From a virus: a DNA stretch of 35,368 nt. The stretch spans positions 1 through 35,368 of IMG/VR virus record IMGVR_UViG_3300028823_000309. One strand, given 5' to 3'. The stretch's first letter is position 1. Each line of letters starts with the position of its first letter. Shown one piece after another: positions 22,361-28,951 of this stretch. The translations under genes and the position numbers were made by a program. The notes under the pieces were generated by a model. That model ran no database searches. It was not told the DNA's origin and saw only the letters and a program-made list of their open reading frames with translations.

Positions 22361-23185
22361 ATGAATCTTGGTGAGCTTGTATCTGAAAAGAGAAAGAGCA
22401 AGGGGCTTTGGTGGCAGAAAGCTCTGAATTTAGTGCCAGGTTGCACACCTGTCAGTGAAGCCTGCCTGAATTGCTGGTCTGCTGGTATGGCACATCGGCA
22501 AGGTTTCAGGCAAGGCATCAGTGATTATCAGTGGAAACTTTGGGGGGGCTTGACAACTTACGATGGCAAATGGAATGGTGAAATCAGATTGCTTGAAGAA
22601 AATCTTGAGCTGCCACTGAAGACCAAGAAACCAACTCTGTTTTCAGTCTGGAATGATTTGTTTCATCCGAAAGTGCCTGAGTCTTTTCATTATAAATTCT
22701 TTGAAATGGTTTCAGGGTGTAAGCATCATTTCTTCTTGGTCTTGACAAAGAGACCTGAAAATCTGCTCAAGTTTTATCAACAATGCGAAGATTATGACAG
22801 CTCTGAATTTCCTAATCTTGGTTTTGGTGTCACAGTTGAGCTGCCAAAATATCTTGACAGGATTTTGACTCTTTGTAAAGTTCCTGCAGCTCTAAGATTT
22901 GTCAGCCTTGAACCATTGCTTGATGAGCTGAGCATTTCCGGTCATGGATGGCGCAATGCAAGAAAAGAAGAAAGCATCCATTGGGTCATTCTTGGCTGCG
23001 AATCAGGCCGGAAGCGCAGACCGATGCAGCTTGAGTGGGGTCAAAAGATTCTCAATGAATGCAGAGACGCTGAAGTGCCTGCTTTCCTGAAACAGATTGA
23101 GCAAGGGGGCAAGTTAATTCATGCCCCTAAATCTCTGACAGGTGACAGCCTTCAAGTCTTTCCTGAAGTGGAGTGGAAACCATGA
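22361..23185 (+). CDS. DUF5131 (phage Gp37/Gp68) family protein with three-Cys motif
   Basis: 274 residues behind the exact leader GAAAGGATGAGCC. The N-terminal VPGCTPVSEACLNCWS gives C28, C35 and C38 (C-x6-C-x2-C), the three-Cys signature of the family, which resembles radical-SAM 4Fe-4S loops. Other conserved pieces are TLFSVWNDLFHP, HHFFLVLTKRPENL, GFGVTVE, LRFVSLEPLL and HWVILGCESG, laid out like the strands of a TIM-type barrel. In bacteria related proteins pair with TcmP partners; none is seen here. Its reaction is not known; it leads a cluster with ASCH, methyltransferase and deoxyribosyltransferase-fold genes. Confidence 0.85.
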   Translation: MNLGELVSEKRKSKGLWWQKALNLVPGCTPVSEACLNCWSAGMAHRQGFRQGISDYQWKLWGGLTTYDGKWNGEIRLLEENLELPLKTKKPTLFSVWNDLFHPKVPESFHYKFFEMVSGCKHHFFLVLTKRPENLLKFYQQCEDYDSSEFPNLGFGVTVELPKYLDRILTLCKVPAALRFVSLEPLLDELSISGHGWRNARKEESIHWVILGCESGRKRRPMQLEWGQKILNECRDAEVPAFLKQIEQGGKLIHAPKSLTGDSLQVFPEVEWKP

Positions 23186-23388
23186 GAACCATTGAAAAAA
23201 ACAAAATGAAAAAGGTCTGTGAATTTCAGCATAAAGTGATGCTCAAGCACAAAGTAATTCAGTCACTGACAGATGAAGAACAAGCCACTATGTTGCAAAT
23301 TCTCAAGAATATGTATGCCACAGGATTTGAAGAAGGCAGGCTTTCAATGAGAAGGGAAATAATCAGAGAATTCAGAAACAGAAGGTGA
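23182..23388 (+). CDS. Small basic protein of unknown function
   Basis: 68 residues from ATG 23182, in an ATGA overlap with the DUF5131 gene and eight bases after GGAG; an in-frame GTG at 23173 is less well placed. It is helical and basic (NKMKKVCEFQHKVMLKHKVI, then GRLSMRREIIREFRNRR). The Arg-rich end could contact nucleic acid. No family was recognised. Confidence 0.68.
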   Translation: MRTIEKNKMKKVCEFQHKVMLKHKVIQSLTDEEQATMLQILKNMYATGFEEGRLSMRREIIREFRNRR

Positions 23389-23392
23389 AATC

Positions 23393-23749
23393 ATGAAAAT
23401 AATAAGTTTTGCATGGACAACTGAAGCATTATTGAAAGGTAAGAAAACTCAGACCAGAAGATTTTGGGATGACAAATATGCCAGGAAATTCAAGGCAGGT
23501 GACCTGGTGCAAGCTTATGACAAGAATCCAAGAAGCGGGGGCAAGCCGGTTGCAATCATCAGAATCACAAGAGATGCCTGGAAACAAAAGCTCAATGATA
23601 TGAACACCAGACAATACCTTGCTGAAGGCGGCAAGCTTTATTGGTCTGGCACTTGGGAATTCATCCAAATGATGCTTTCACAAGGCAAGGGTGACAGGGT
23701 TTGGGTTATTGAATTTGAAGTTGTTGCATTTCATGGTGACAAGAAATGA
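23393..23749 (+). CDS. ASCH-domain protein
   Basis: 118 residues. ISFAWTTEALLKGKKTQTRR and FKAGDLVQAYDKNPRSGGK carry the ASCH pattern: a beta barrel with a Thr/Arg-rich nucleic-acid groove, the TRR motif after a helix, and the KAGD turn. The family is linked to RNA or modified-nucleotide binding; some members hydrolyse N4-acetylcytidine. The gene lies between the DUF5131 pair and the DNA methyltransferase and overlaps the latter by four bases (ATGA), so a role in nucleic-acid modification, reading or clearing modified bases, is plausible. Substrate unknown. Confidence 0.8.
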   Translation: MKIISFAWTTEALLKGKKTQTRRFWDDKYARKFKAGDLVQAYDKNPRSGGKPVAIIRITRDAWKQKLNDMNTRQYLAEGGKLYWSGTWEFIQMMLSQGKGDRVWVIEFEVVAFHGDKK

Positions 23750-25083
23750 TTTGGAGAGTTGAACAAGGTGACTGCCTGCAAGTCTTGAAGATTCTTGGAA
23801 CTGATTCAGTTGACCTTGTAGTGACTGACCCGCCTTATGGAATCAGCTTCATGGGCAAAAAATGGGATGAAGCTCTGCCTAATTCTGAAGTCTGGTCTGA
23901 AGTCTTGAGAGTCTTAAAGCCAGGGGCTTTCGCTTTCGTGATGTGCATTCCAAGAGCTGATTGCTCTTGGCGATTGATGGCAGCTCTTGAGCAGGCAGGC
24001 TTTCTGATTCACTTCACGCCGATATATTGGGCTTATGCTTCAGGATTCCCAAAGGCTCAGAATATAGCCAAATTCATTGAGAAAAGGCACAGAGAGCCTG
24101 ATTCGATTGAAGATGTAGATGGATGCGGGGGCATGACCTCAGACAAAGGCTATAATGTCACAAAGCACCATGAGCATTACGATGAACTGACTCATCCTGA
24201 TGCAATCCGATTAGAAGGCTCCTATGGTGGTTTTCAGCCAAAGCCTGCTGTTGAAGTCATTGTTGTTGCCATGAAACCTCTCTCCGAAAAGACCTTTGTT
24301 GACCAGGCTTTGAAGAATGGTAAAGGCGTGACTTGGATGGATGATTGTAGGGTTCCATTTATATCAAAAAAAGACGGAGAAGGAAAATATGGATTTGAAC
24401 AGAAAAGTTCCACTAAATTCAAACAAATAAAACAAGGAGCAAAATCTCAAAAAAACAAACAAGGCAGATTCCCTGCCAACCTGCTCTGCTCTGATGATGT
24501 GCTGAATGATGGGAAAGAGAGCAAAGGCAGCCATAATGTTAAATATTTAACTGAAAAAGAAAGCATCTTTGGAGTGAGTGGAACTAAAACAGGATGTGTA
24601 GATGGTTTTAATGATTCATGTTCTTTCAGCAGATACTTTGACCTTGATGCATGGTGGCAAAAGAAGCTTGAATCAATGCCGGATTCCGTCAAGAAATGCT
24701 TTCCATTCCTGATTGTGCCAAAGCCTTCAAAGACTGAGAAAAACAAGGGTTGTGAAACTCTGCCTGAAAGACAAGTCAAAGGTGGTGGTGGTCTCAACAA
24801 TACTGAAGATGATGTTTGTGGCAAATATGGCAGCATCAAAGCTAAGCAGCACAATCCCCATCCCACAGTTAAGCCCGTCAAACTCATGTCATATCTGATT
24901 GAACTTGGCAGTAGGAAAGGTGACCTGATTGTTGACCCATTTGCAGGCTCAGGCACAACTGGAATTGCTGCTGTGCTACTTGAAAGAAACTCAATCTGCA
25001 TTGAGCTTGACAAAGACCATGCTGAAACTGCAAAAGCCAGAATCGGCAAAGTTGCTGAATATATCCAGAAGTCTTTATTTTGA
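23746..25083 (+). CDS. DNA methyltransferase, beta-class N6-adenine/N4-cytosine
   Basis: 445 residues. Motif IV DPPY (28-31) comes first, in VVTDPPYGISFMGKKWD; motif I FAGSGT (399-404) is near the C terminus, after HNPHPTVKPVKLM. This order defines the beta class (PF01555). The central part (~110-350) is the target-recognition region, unusually rich in Lys, Ser and Gly; it probably sets the sequence specificity. The enzyme transfers a methyl group from SAM to adenine N6 or cytosine N4, often to shield phage DNA from host restriction. No paired restriction gene is present. The recognition site cannot be read from sequence. Confidence 0.92.
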   Translation: MIWRVEQGDCLQVLKILGTDSVDLVVTDPPYGISFMGKKWDEALPNSEVWSEVLRVLKPGAFAFVMCIPRADCSWRLMAALEQAGFLIHFTPIYWAYASGFPKAQNIAKFIEKRHREPDSIEDVDGCGGMTSDKGYNVTKHHEHYDELTHPDAIRLEGSYGGFQPKPAVEVIVVAMKPLSEKTFVDQALKNGKGVTWMDDCRVPFISKKDGEGKYGFEQKSSTKFKQIKQGAKSQKNKQGRFPANLLCSDDVLNDGKESKGSHNVKYLTEKESIFGVSGTKTGCVDGFNDSCSFSRYFDLDAWWQKKLESMPDSVKKCFPFLIVPKPSKTEKNKGCETLPERQVKGGGGLNNTEDDVCGKYGSIKAKQHNPHPTVKPVKLMSYLIELGSRKGDLIVDPFAGSGTTGIAAVLLERNSICIELDKDHAETAKARIGKVAEYIQKSLF

Positions 25084-25096
25084 GAAAGGATGAGCC

Positions 25097-25453
25097 ATGA
25101 AAAGAATCTTTATATGCTCACCATTCAGAAGCTGCGATGAAAGCAAACATCATCTTTTTCTTGCTTATGCTAAAGAGCTGTGCCAATTTGCTTTTAACCA
25201 GGGTCATGCACCTTTTGCCCCACATCTGCTATATCCTCAATTTCTGGATGACTCAAATCCAATTGAAAGGTCACAAGGCATGAGAGCAGCTCTGACTTTC
25301 CTTTCAACCTGCCAGGAACTCTGGTATGGCTCAGGCTTTGGCATCTCAGAAGGCATGAAGCAAGAAATTAAACATGCAAGATATGGCATCGGCATTCCTG
25401 TCAGAGAAGTCATCAGAGAAGCAGGTTCAGGACAATTCATTTTTGCAGAATGA
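25097..25453 (+). CDS. Nucleoside deoxyribosyltransferase-fold protein (DUF4406/DUF7768-like)
   Basis: 118 residues behind the exact leader GAAAGGATGAGCC. Features: a first strand KRIFICSPFRS, helix FLAYAKELCQFAFNQGHAP with FAPHLLYPQFLDD, then CQELWYGSGFGISEGM and EIKHARYGIGIPV. This is the layout of nucleoside 2-deoxyribosyltransferase-like phage proteins, where the Glu of SEGM would be the nucleophile. Such enzymes exchange bases on deoxynucleosides or split deoxynucleotides. In phages the role may be nucleotide salvage or base modification; the substrate is unknown. Confidence 0.8.
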   Translation: MKRIFICSPFRSCDESKHHLFLAYAKELCQFAFNQGHAPFAPHLLYPQFLDDSNPIERSQGMRAALTFLSTCQELWYGSGFGISEGMKQEIKHARYGIGIPVREVIREAGSGQFIFAE

Positions 25454-25464
25454 AAGGAATTGAA

Positions 25465-25746
25465 ATGAGTGCAGGATTTCACCATCATCCAGTTATCGGA
25501 GTTGAAGATTTAGGTGACCATTGGCTTGTGAAATTGCCCCTGCAAAATTCCAATAAGCTTTATCGCCAATGTCCATATTGCAAAAAACTTTATCCTGAAA
25601 GATATGATGTTAAGAATCCAAGTGCCAGGGTACTTAATAGTGGCAAAAGATATGGCACAAAACAACTCATGATGTTATGGGCTTATAATAATTTTCAGAA
25701 GCATTTGAAAGCCTGCAAAGACAAAATAAAACTGCCCCAAGCTTAA
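25465..25746 (+). CDS. Small C2HC zinc-finger protein, last early gene
   Basis: 93 residues from ATG 25465 behind GAAAGGAATTGAA; an ATG at 25450 in the ATGA overlap lacks a site. CPYCKK (C36, C39) and KHLKAC (H80, C84) form a C2HC zinc-finger pattern. FHHHP gives a His cluster near the N terminus. The 3' end overlaps the terminator of the opposite strand. It may bind nucleic acid; no family name can be given. Confidence 0.72.
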   Translation: MSAGFHHHPVIGVEDLGDHWLVKLPLQNSNKLYRQCPYCKKLYPERYDVKNPSARVLNSGKRYGTKQLMMLWAYNNFQKHLKACKDKIKLPQA

Positions 25747-25757
25747 CTCAGGGCAGT
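25720..25757 (-). terminator. Terminator of the late (minus-strand) transcript
   Basis: Read on the minus strand, ACTGCCC (25757-25751) pairs with GGGCAGT (25737-25731) around a 13-base loop, followed directly by TTTATTTTG (25730-25722). It lies 39 bp past the last late gene and inside the 3' end of the last plus-strand gene. No T run lies on the plus-strand side, so it should act on the late transcript only. Confidence 0.7.
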
Positions 25758-25795
25758 CTCACCCGTAGTGAAACAAGGCAGTTGACCGGAAATTT

Positions 25796-26377
25796 CTAAG
25801 TTTTCATTTCAGAGGGCAAAGGCTCTCTGTCAATTGAAGGGGGTAGTTTTAATACGGCCTTATTGATTGCAGGGCTGCCAAGAGCTTTGCATTTCTTTTT
25901 GATACCAGCTTTGTCTTTTCCATATTCAATCGCGTTTACCATTCCACTCACAACATACCCAAGAGTGAATTTTTCTTTGCCAAGATAAGCTGTCACAAGT
26001 CCCCACAATATCAAACCAACAGTCTGATACCAGGGAACGCCTGATTCTTTCAGCTTCTTAAATTCGGCAATGGCATTTGTGCTTTCAATTTTCAAAGCAT
26101 TGTAATGTGCAAGAGCTTCTTTTGCTTCTTCTGACAAATCAAGTAAAAGCTGAGCTGCATCGGCTGCAGAAAGCTCACCATTTTTAAGCTGCTCTCTGAC
26201 ATCAGCCTGCTTCTTGTAGATTCTCTGAATCTGCTCAGCAGTTGATTCAATCTCTGCCTGGATTGAATCAATGTTTGCTTGCAGCTTGTTGAGAGCTTCT
26301 TGTTGCTCAGGATTGAGTGCAACACAGCTCATCACAAGCAGACAAAGCAAAGCAAGACATATTGCTAATCTGCCCAT
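25796..26377 (-). CDS. Lipoprotein with possible membrane span, spanin-like candidate
   Basis: 193 residues from ATG 26377 behind GAAAGGGGG; the open frame runs on to 26449 but without a binding site. MGRLAICLALLCLLVMSC is a lipoprotein signal with C18 as the lipid-carrying residue; the Met two before it is not typical. Residues ~20-105 are coiled coil (LNKLQANIDSIQAEIESTAE). A hydrophobic stretch VGLILWGLVTAYLG (~124-137) may span or touch the inner membrane. A lipoprotein with coiled coil and C-terminal span is the build of unimolecular spanins, which fuse inner and outer membranes at lysis. A Gram-negative host would be implied. It is the last late gene. Confidence 0.65.
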   Translation of the reverse strand: MGRLAICLALLCLLVMSCVALNPEQQEALNKLQANIDSIQAEIESTAEQIQRIYKKQADVREQLKNGELSAADAAQLLLDLSEEAKEALAHYNALKIESTNAIAEFKKLKESGVPWYQTVGLILWGLVTAYLGKEKFTLGYVVSGMVNAIEYGKDKAGIKKKCKALGSPAINKAVLKLPPSIDREPLPSEMKT

Positions 26378-26388
26378 AAAACCCCCTT

Positions 26389-26469
26389 TCAACAAAACAC
26401 GATTAAACAAATAAGCCCCACTGCAATCAGTAAAGCTATCAATTCCCAAAGTTCAAAACTATCATACAT
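26389..26469 (-). CDS. 26-residue single-span membrane microprotein in lysis cassette
   Basis: ATG 26469, eight bases after AAAGG, to TGA 26389. After a short polar start MYDSFELWE, the run LIALLIAVGLICLIVFC is one hydrophobic helix of 17 residues reaching the C terminus. It fills the gap between the XhlA-like gene (three bases before it) and the lipoprotein gene, whose ribosome binding site it overlaps. A gene this small is easily missed. It may be a pinholin-like or accessory lysis peptide. Function inferred from size, span and place. Confidence 0.68.
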   Translation of the reverse strand: MYDSFELWELIALLIAVGLICLIVFC

Positions 26470-26472
26470 TTT

Positions 26473-26751
26473 TTAAGCCTTTGTCAAAAGATATACAATC
26501 AGAACAATTGCAAGAGCAACAAGACTTCCAACAGCAGTTGCAACAAGTAAAGCTGCTTTGGGCAATTTGCCTGCCTTCTCTATCTTTTCGCATTGAGTTT
26601 TTGCGCAACCGTTGATGGTTTCATAAATTTGCGCTCGCTTTGTTTCGCAATCATCTTTTTTGACAACTATGTTTTCCATGAGAATTTTTTGTTCAGTAAT
26701 TGCAGTGTGCATCTCATCAATTTTCTTTTCCATGTCTTCAAAGTTTGCCAT
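26473..26751 (-). CDS. XhlA-like membrane protein, holin or lysis accessory
   Basis: 92 residues starting after GGAGTAGTGAG. An N-terminal coiled coil (FEDMEKKIDEMHTAITEQ) leads to a region with three cysteines (C35, C49, C54), then one C-terminal span of about 24 residues (PKAALLVATAVGSLVALAIV and onward) and a short KA tail. This matches the build of haemolysin XhlA-type phage proteins, which help holins and endolysins break the host envelope. Its place at the end of the late operon, with a microprotein and a lipoprotein, supports a lysis role. Confidence 0.72.
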   Translation of the reverse strand: MANFEDMEKKIDEMHTAITEQKILMENIVVKKDDCETKRAQIYETINGCAKTQCEKIEKAGKLPKAALLVATAVGSLVALAIVLIVYLLTKA

Positions 26752-26755
26752 CTCA

Positions 26756-26947
26756 CTACTCCGTTGTAAATGTTTCTAATTCTGGATGCCAATACCAGCC
26801 CTGGTCATCAATATCGGGATTGAATGTAAAATCTTTTTCAATGATTTCTTCGATTTCAGAATTAAAAGAGCCATCATTTTCAAAATCACAGAAACCATGT
26901 CTTAGAACTTTATTATCATTTTTTCTGATAACAACCTGTCGAATCAT
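26756..26947 (-). CDS. Small acidic protein of distal tail region
   Basis: 63 residues starting in an ATGA overlap with the preceding tail gene, behind GAGGAAATATTGCA. MIRQVVIRKNDNKVLRHGFC and GWYWHPELETF bracket a very acidic middle (EIEEIIEKDFTFNPDID). Similar short proteins occur just before lysis genes in phages and may be tail-tip or chaperone factors. No confirmed function. Confidence 0.72.
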   Translation of the reverse strand: MIRQVVIRKNDNKVLRHGFCDFENDGSFNSEIEEIIEKDFTFNPDIDDQGWYWHPELETFTTE

Positions 26948-27645
26948 TGCAATATTTCCTCAAACCCAAGCACATCTAAATAAGCTGCACCACCTGATAT
27001 GTTATGCATGTATTCAACTTTCTGTTGGTTATCTGTTTCATGCCAGGTACAAATTGAGCCGGCAGCTTTAATAAATCTTGTTTTGGTTTCTAAATCATTG
27101 ACACTCAACCAGGTTGTCAAACCACCACCATTGATTTGAGTAAATTCAAAGTAACCAAGTTCACTTGTCGGGGGAATTAAACTTGAACAATCAATTGCAC
27201 TCCAAACAGTAGCACTTCCACCACTTAAAACTCTAAGTATTCCCAAATCTTCTCGATAATAATATTTTCTGAATTTATCACCTTGCATATAGAATTTAAG
27301 GAAATTACTTGAAGCATCATTTCTGACAACTCCAATTCTTCTTGTGATTATATTGCCAGAAATTGATGGACTGTCTATAGATTTGCTGAACTTGGCAAAA
27401 ACTTCTTCAGTGTCCAAATCTCTGCATAAATGTATATGATACCAAGTTGAAGCTTCTTCTGAGCCTGTATCAAGGTCTTGTGTAATATTTATGGTAATTG
27501 GATTTTCAAGTTTAATAAATTCGCCATCGGTTTCTGGCACTACGCAAAAACCAGGATTGATATTGATTTGATAAGCTGATATATATTCCAATTCAAGACC
27601 GCAAAGAAGACCGCAAAGCAAAATTTTTCCAAATCTTTCAGTCAT
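26944..27645 (-). CDS. Distal tail protein, receptor-binding candidate
   Basis: 233 residues from ATG 27645 behind AAGGTGCTTG; the frame extends one codon further to a TTG. The sequence is beta-rich. WYHIHLCRDLDTEEVFAKFS, then ITRRIGVVRNDASSNFLKFY, is a pattern I know from phage tail-tip or fibre-associated proteins. The second half (YFEFTQINGGGLTTWLSVND, FIKAAGSICTWHE) looks like a beta-sandwich. It lies between tail and lysis genes, the usual place for host-recognition proteins. The hydrophobic start (ILLCGLLCGLELE) may insert in the tail tip rather than be a signal peptide. Confidence 0.72.
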   Translation of the reverse strand: MTERFGKILLCGLLCGLELEYISAYQININPGFCVVPETDGEFIKLENPITINITQDLDTGSEEASTWYHIHLCRDLDTEEVFAKFSKSIDSPSISGNIITRRIGVVRNDASSNFLKFYMQGDKFRKYYYREDLGILRVLSGGSATVWSAIDCSSLIPPTSELGYFEFTQINGGGLTTWLSVNDLETKTRFIKAAGSICTWHETDNQQKVEYMHNISGGAAYLDVLGFEEILQ

Positions 27646-27653
27646 CAAGCACC

Positions 27654-28937
27654 TTATGTTGGTATGATAGTCCTATAGAAAATCATCTTGACTTCAATTA
27701 TCAACAATCTACCTGCCAAGTTATCTAAAACATGACCGGCATTTCTGGCAAACAAATCAACCATGACCAAGCTTTTATTAGTATATAATTCAGGTGATAT
27801 AAATATTAAGTAAAGATGATTCAGCTTTTGTTCTGTTCTGCCACTTTGTACTGGAATAAGAAAGTCTGAGCTGAATAATCCTGCAGAAGTCAAGTCACCG
27901 CCATTATTGACAATTTTCCATTCCAATTCCATATAAGCATTTTTTGAACTGCCTGTTAAATTTTCAGCACTATATTTAATCAGAAAAGCAAGACTGCATT
28001 GTTCAATATGATGTTCAGGTTGATAATGAGCTGACCAGCCTTCGTAAATACCAGTATCACCAAATTCATAAGCCATAATAGATGAACCTGGAATTCTAAC
28101 AATAGGCGGGAACCGGAAACTGATGATATTTCTTGGAGTATAAACTTCACCAGGTATTTCAAGATTTGGAATTGGAAGTTGTGGTCTCCATTCAACTGTT
28201 TCTCTGCCCAGGGCGGTATCAAAATTTGCAAGATTGGGGTCACCTATCATCTCGCCTTTTATCGGGATGCCATCAGGCTCAGAGCCAGGTGGTGTATCTG
28301 TAAAAAAGATTCTGCCATCTTTTTGAACACTGCGATGAACATGACCATCATCGCGCATATTGAAATAAGTATAATAATTCCCATCTCTGGATGGTGTCGG
28401 ATTTCTATCATCATCAGTAAGTTTGAAGAATGATTGAATCTGAGCATAATTCTTTTCAGTTGGCTCTGGTATCTCAAAAGGAAAATATGCTTTTTCTTTA
28501 TCAAGACCAGTTCCTGCTGCAGTGCAAAACCATCCCCCCCATCCACCTGGCAAAGCATTGCCTTGTGGGTCAAAGCTTTTCAGCTCATCATCCATGAGCA
28601 TCATAATTCTATAAGTAGCTTCAGGGGCTTCTTCGCCTTCTGCTTCAGGTTGGGGGTCATCTATTGCAAGAAGCCGCCAAATACTGTTGACATTGGCTCT
28701 TTTAAGGTCTGATAGTCTTTGCCATCGAGTTGCTTGATTATAATATTGGTCTTGCTTGTATTTATCATCAATGGTTGTGACAGCAGGCTTGATGCCAATG
28801 TAAATGCCATTTTTATTATTATGCAGTTCTAAATCACCACTGACTTTCAAATTGCCAATACGATTAAGCTCAGCAATAATTTCATTCAGCCTGCTGGCTG
28901 TAATTGTGTCACCTGGCTTGAATAATTTAAGAGTCAT
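27654..28937 (-). CDS. Large distal tail protein of unknown fold
   Basis: 427 residues, start ATG 28937 after AAAAGGTC. The first 40 residues, KLFKPGDTITASRLNEIIAE, then LNRI, resemble the N-terminal virion-anchoring segment seen in several phage tail proteins. The rest is rich in Asn, Pro, Gly and aromatic residues (GGWGGWFCTAAGTGLD, NIISFRFPPIVRIPGS) and probably beta-structured. No enzyme motif is clear. It probably forms part of the tail tip or fibre. Assigned by place and composition. Confidence 0.72.
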   Translation of the reverse strand: MTLKLFKPGDTITASRLNEIIAELNRIGNLKVSGDLELHNNKNGIYIGIKPAVTTIDDKYKQDQYYNQATRWQRLSDLKRANVNSIWRLLAIDDPQPEAEGEEAPEATYRIMMLMDDELKSFDPQGNALPGGWGGWFCTAAGTGLDKEKAYFPFEIPEPTEKNYAQIQSFFKLTDDDRNPTPSRDGNYYTYFNMRDDGHVHRSVQKDGRIFFTDTPPGSEPDGIPIKGEMIGDPNLANFDTALGRETVEWRPQLPIPNLEIPGEVYTPRNIISFRFPPIVRIPGSSIMAYEFGDTGIYEGWSAHYQPEHHIEQCSLAFLIKYSAENLTGSSKNAYMELEWKIVNNGGDLTSAGLFSSDFLIPVQSGRTEQKLNHLYLIFISPELYTNKSLVMVDLFARNAGHVLDNLAGRLLIIEVKMIFYRTIIPT

Positions 28938-28951
28938 TTTTTGACCTTTTG

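Noticed and set aside
23746-25083. Methyltransferase as a Dam-type GATC enzyme
   Set aside because: The motif order (DPPY first, FAGSGT last) is beta class, while Dam is alpha class, and the genome has no GATC to methylate.
25796-26449. Longer lipoprotein starting at 26449
   Set aside because: The longer form would bury the signal peptide and cross the microprotein gene; ATG 26377 follows GAAAGGGGG.
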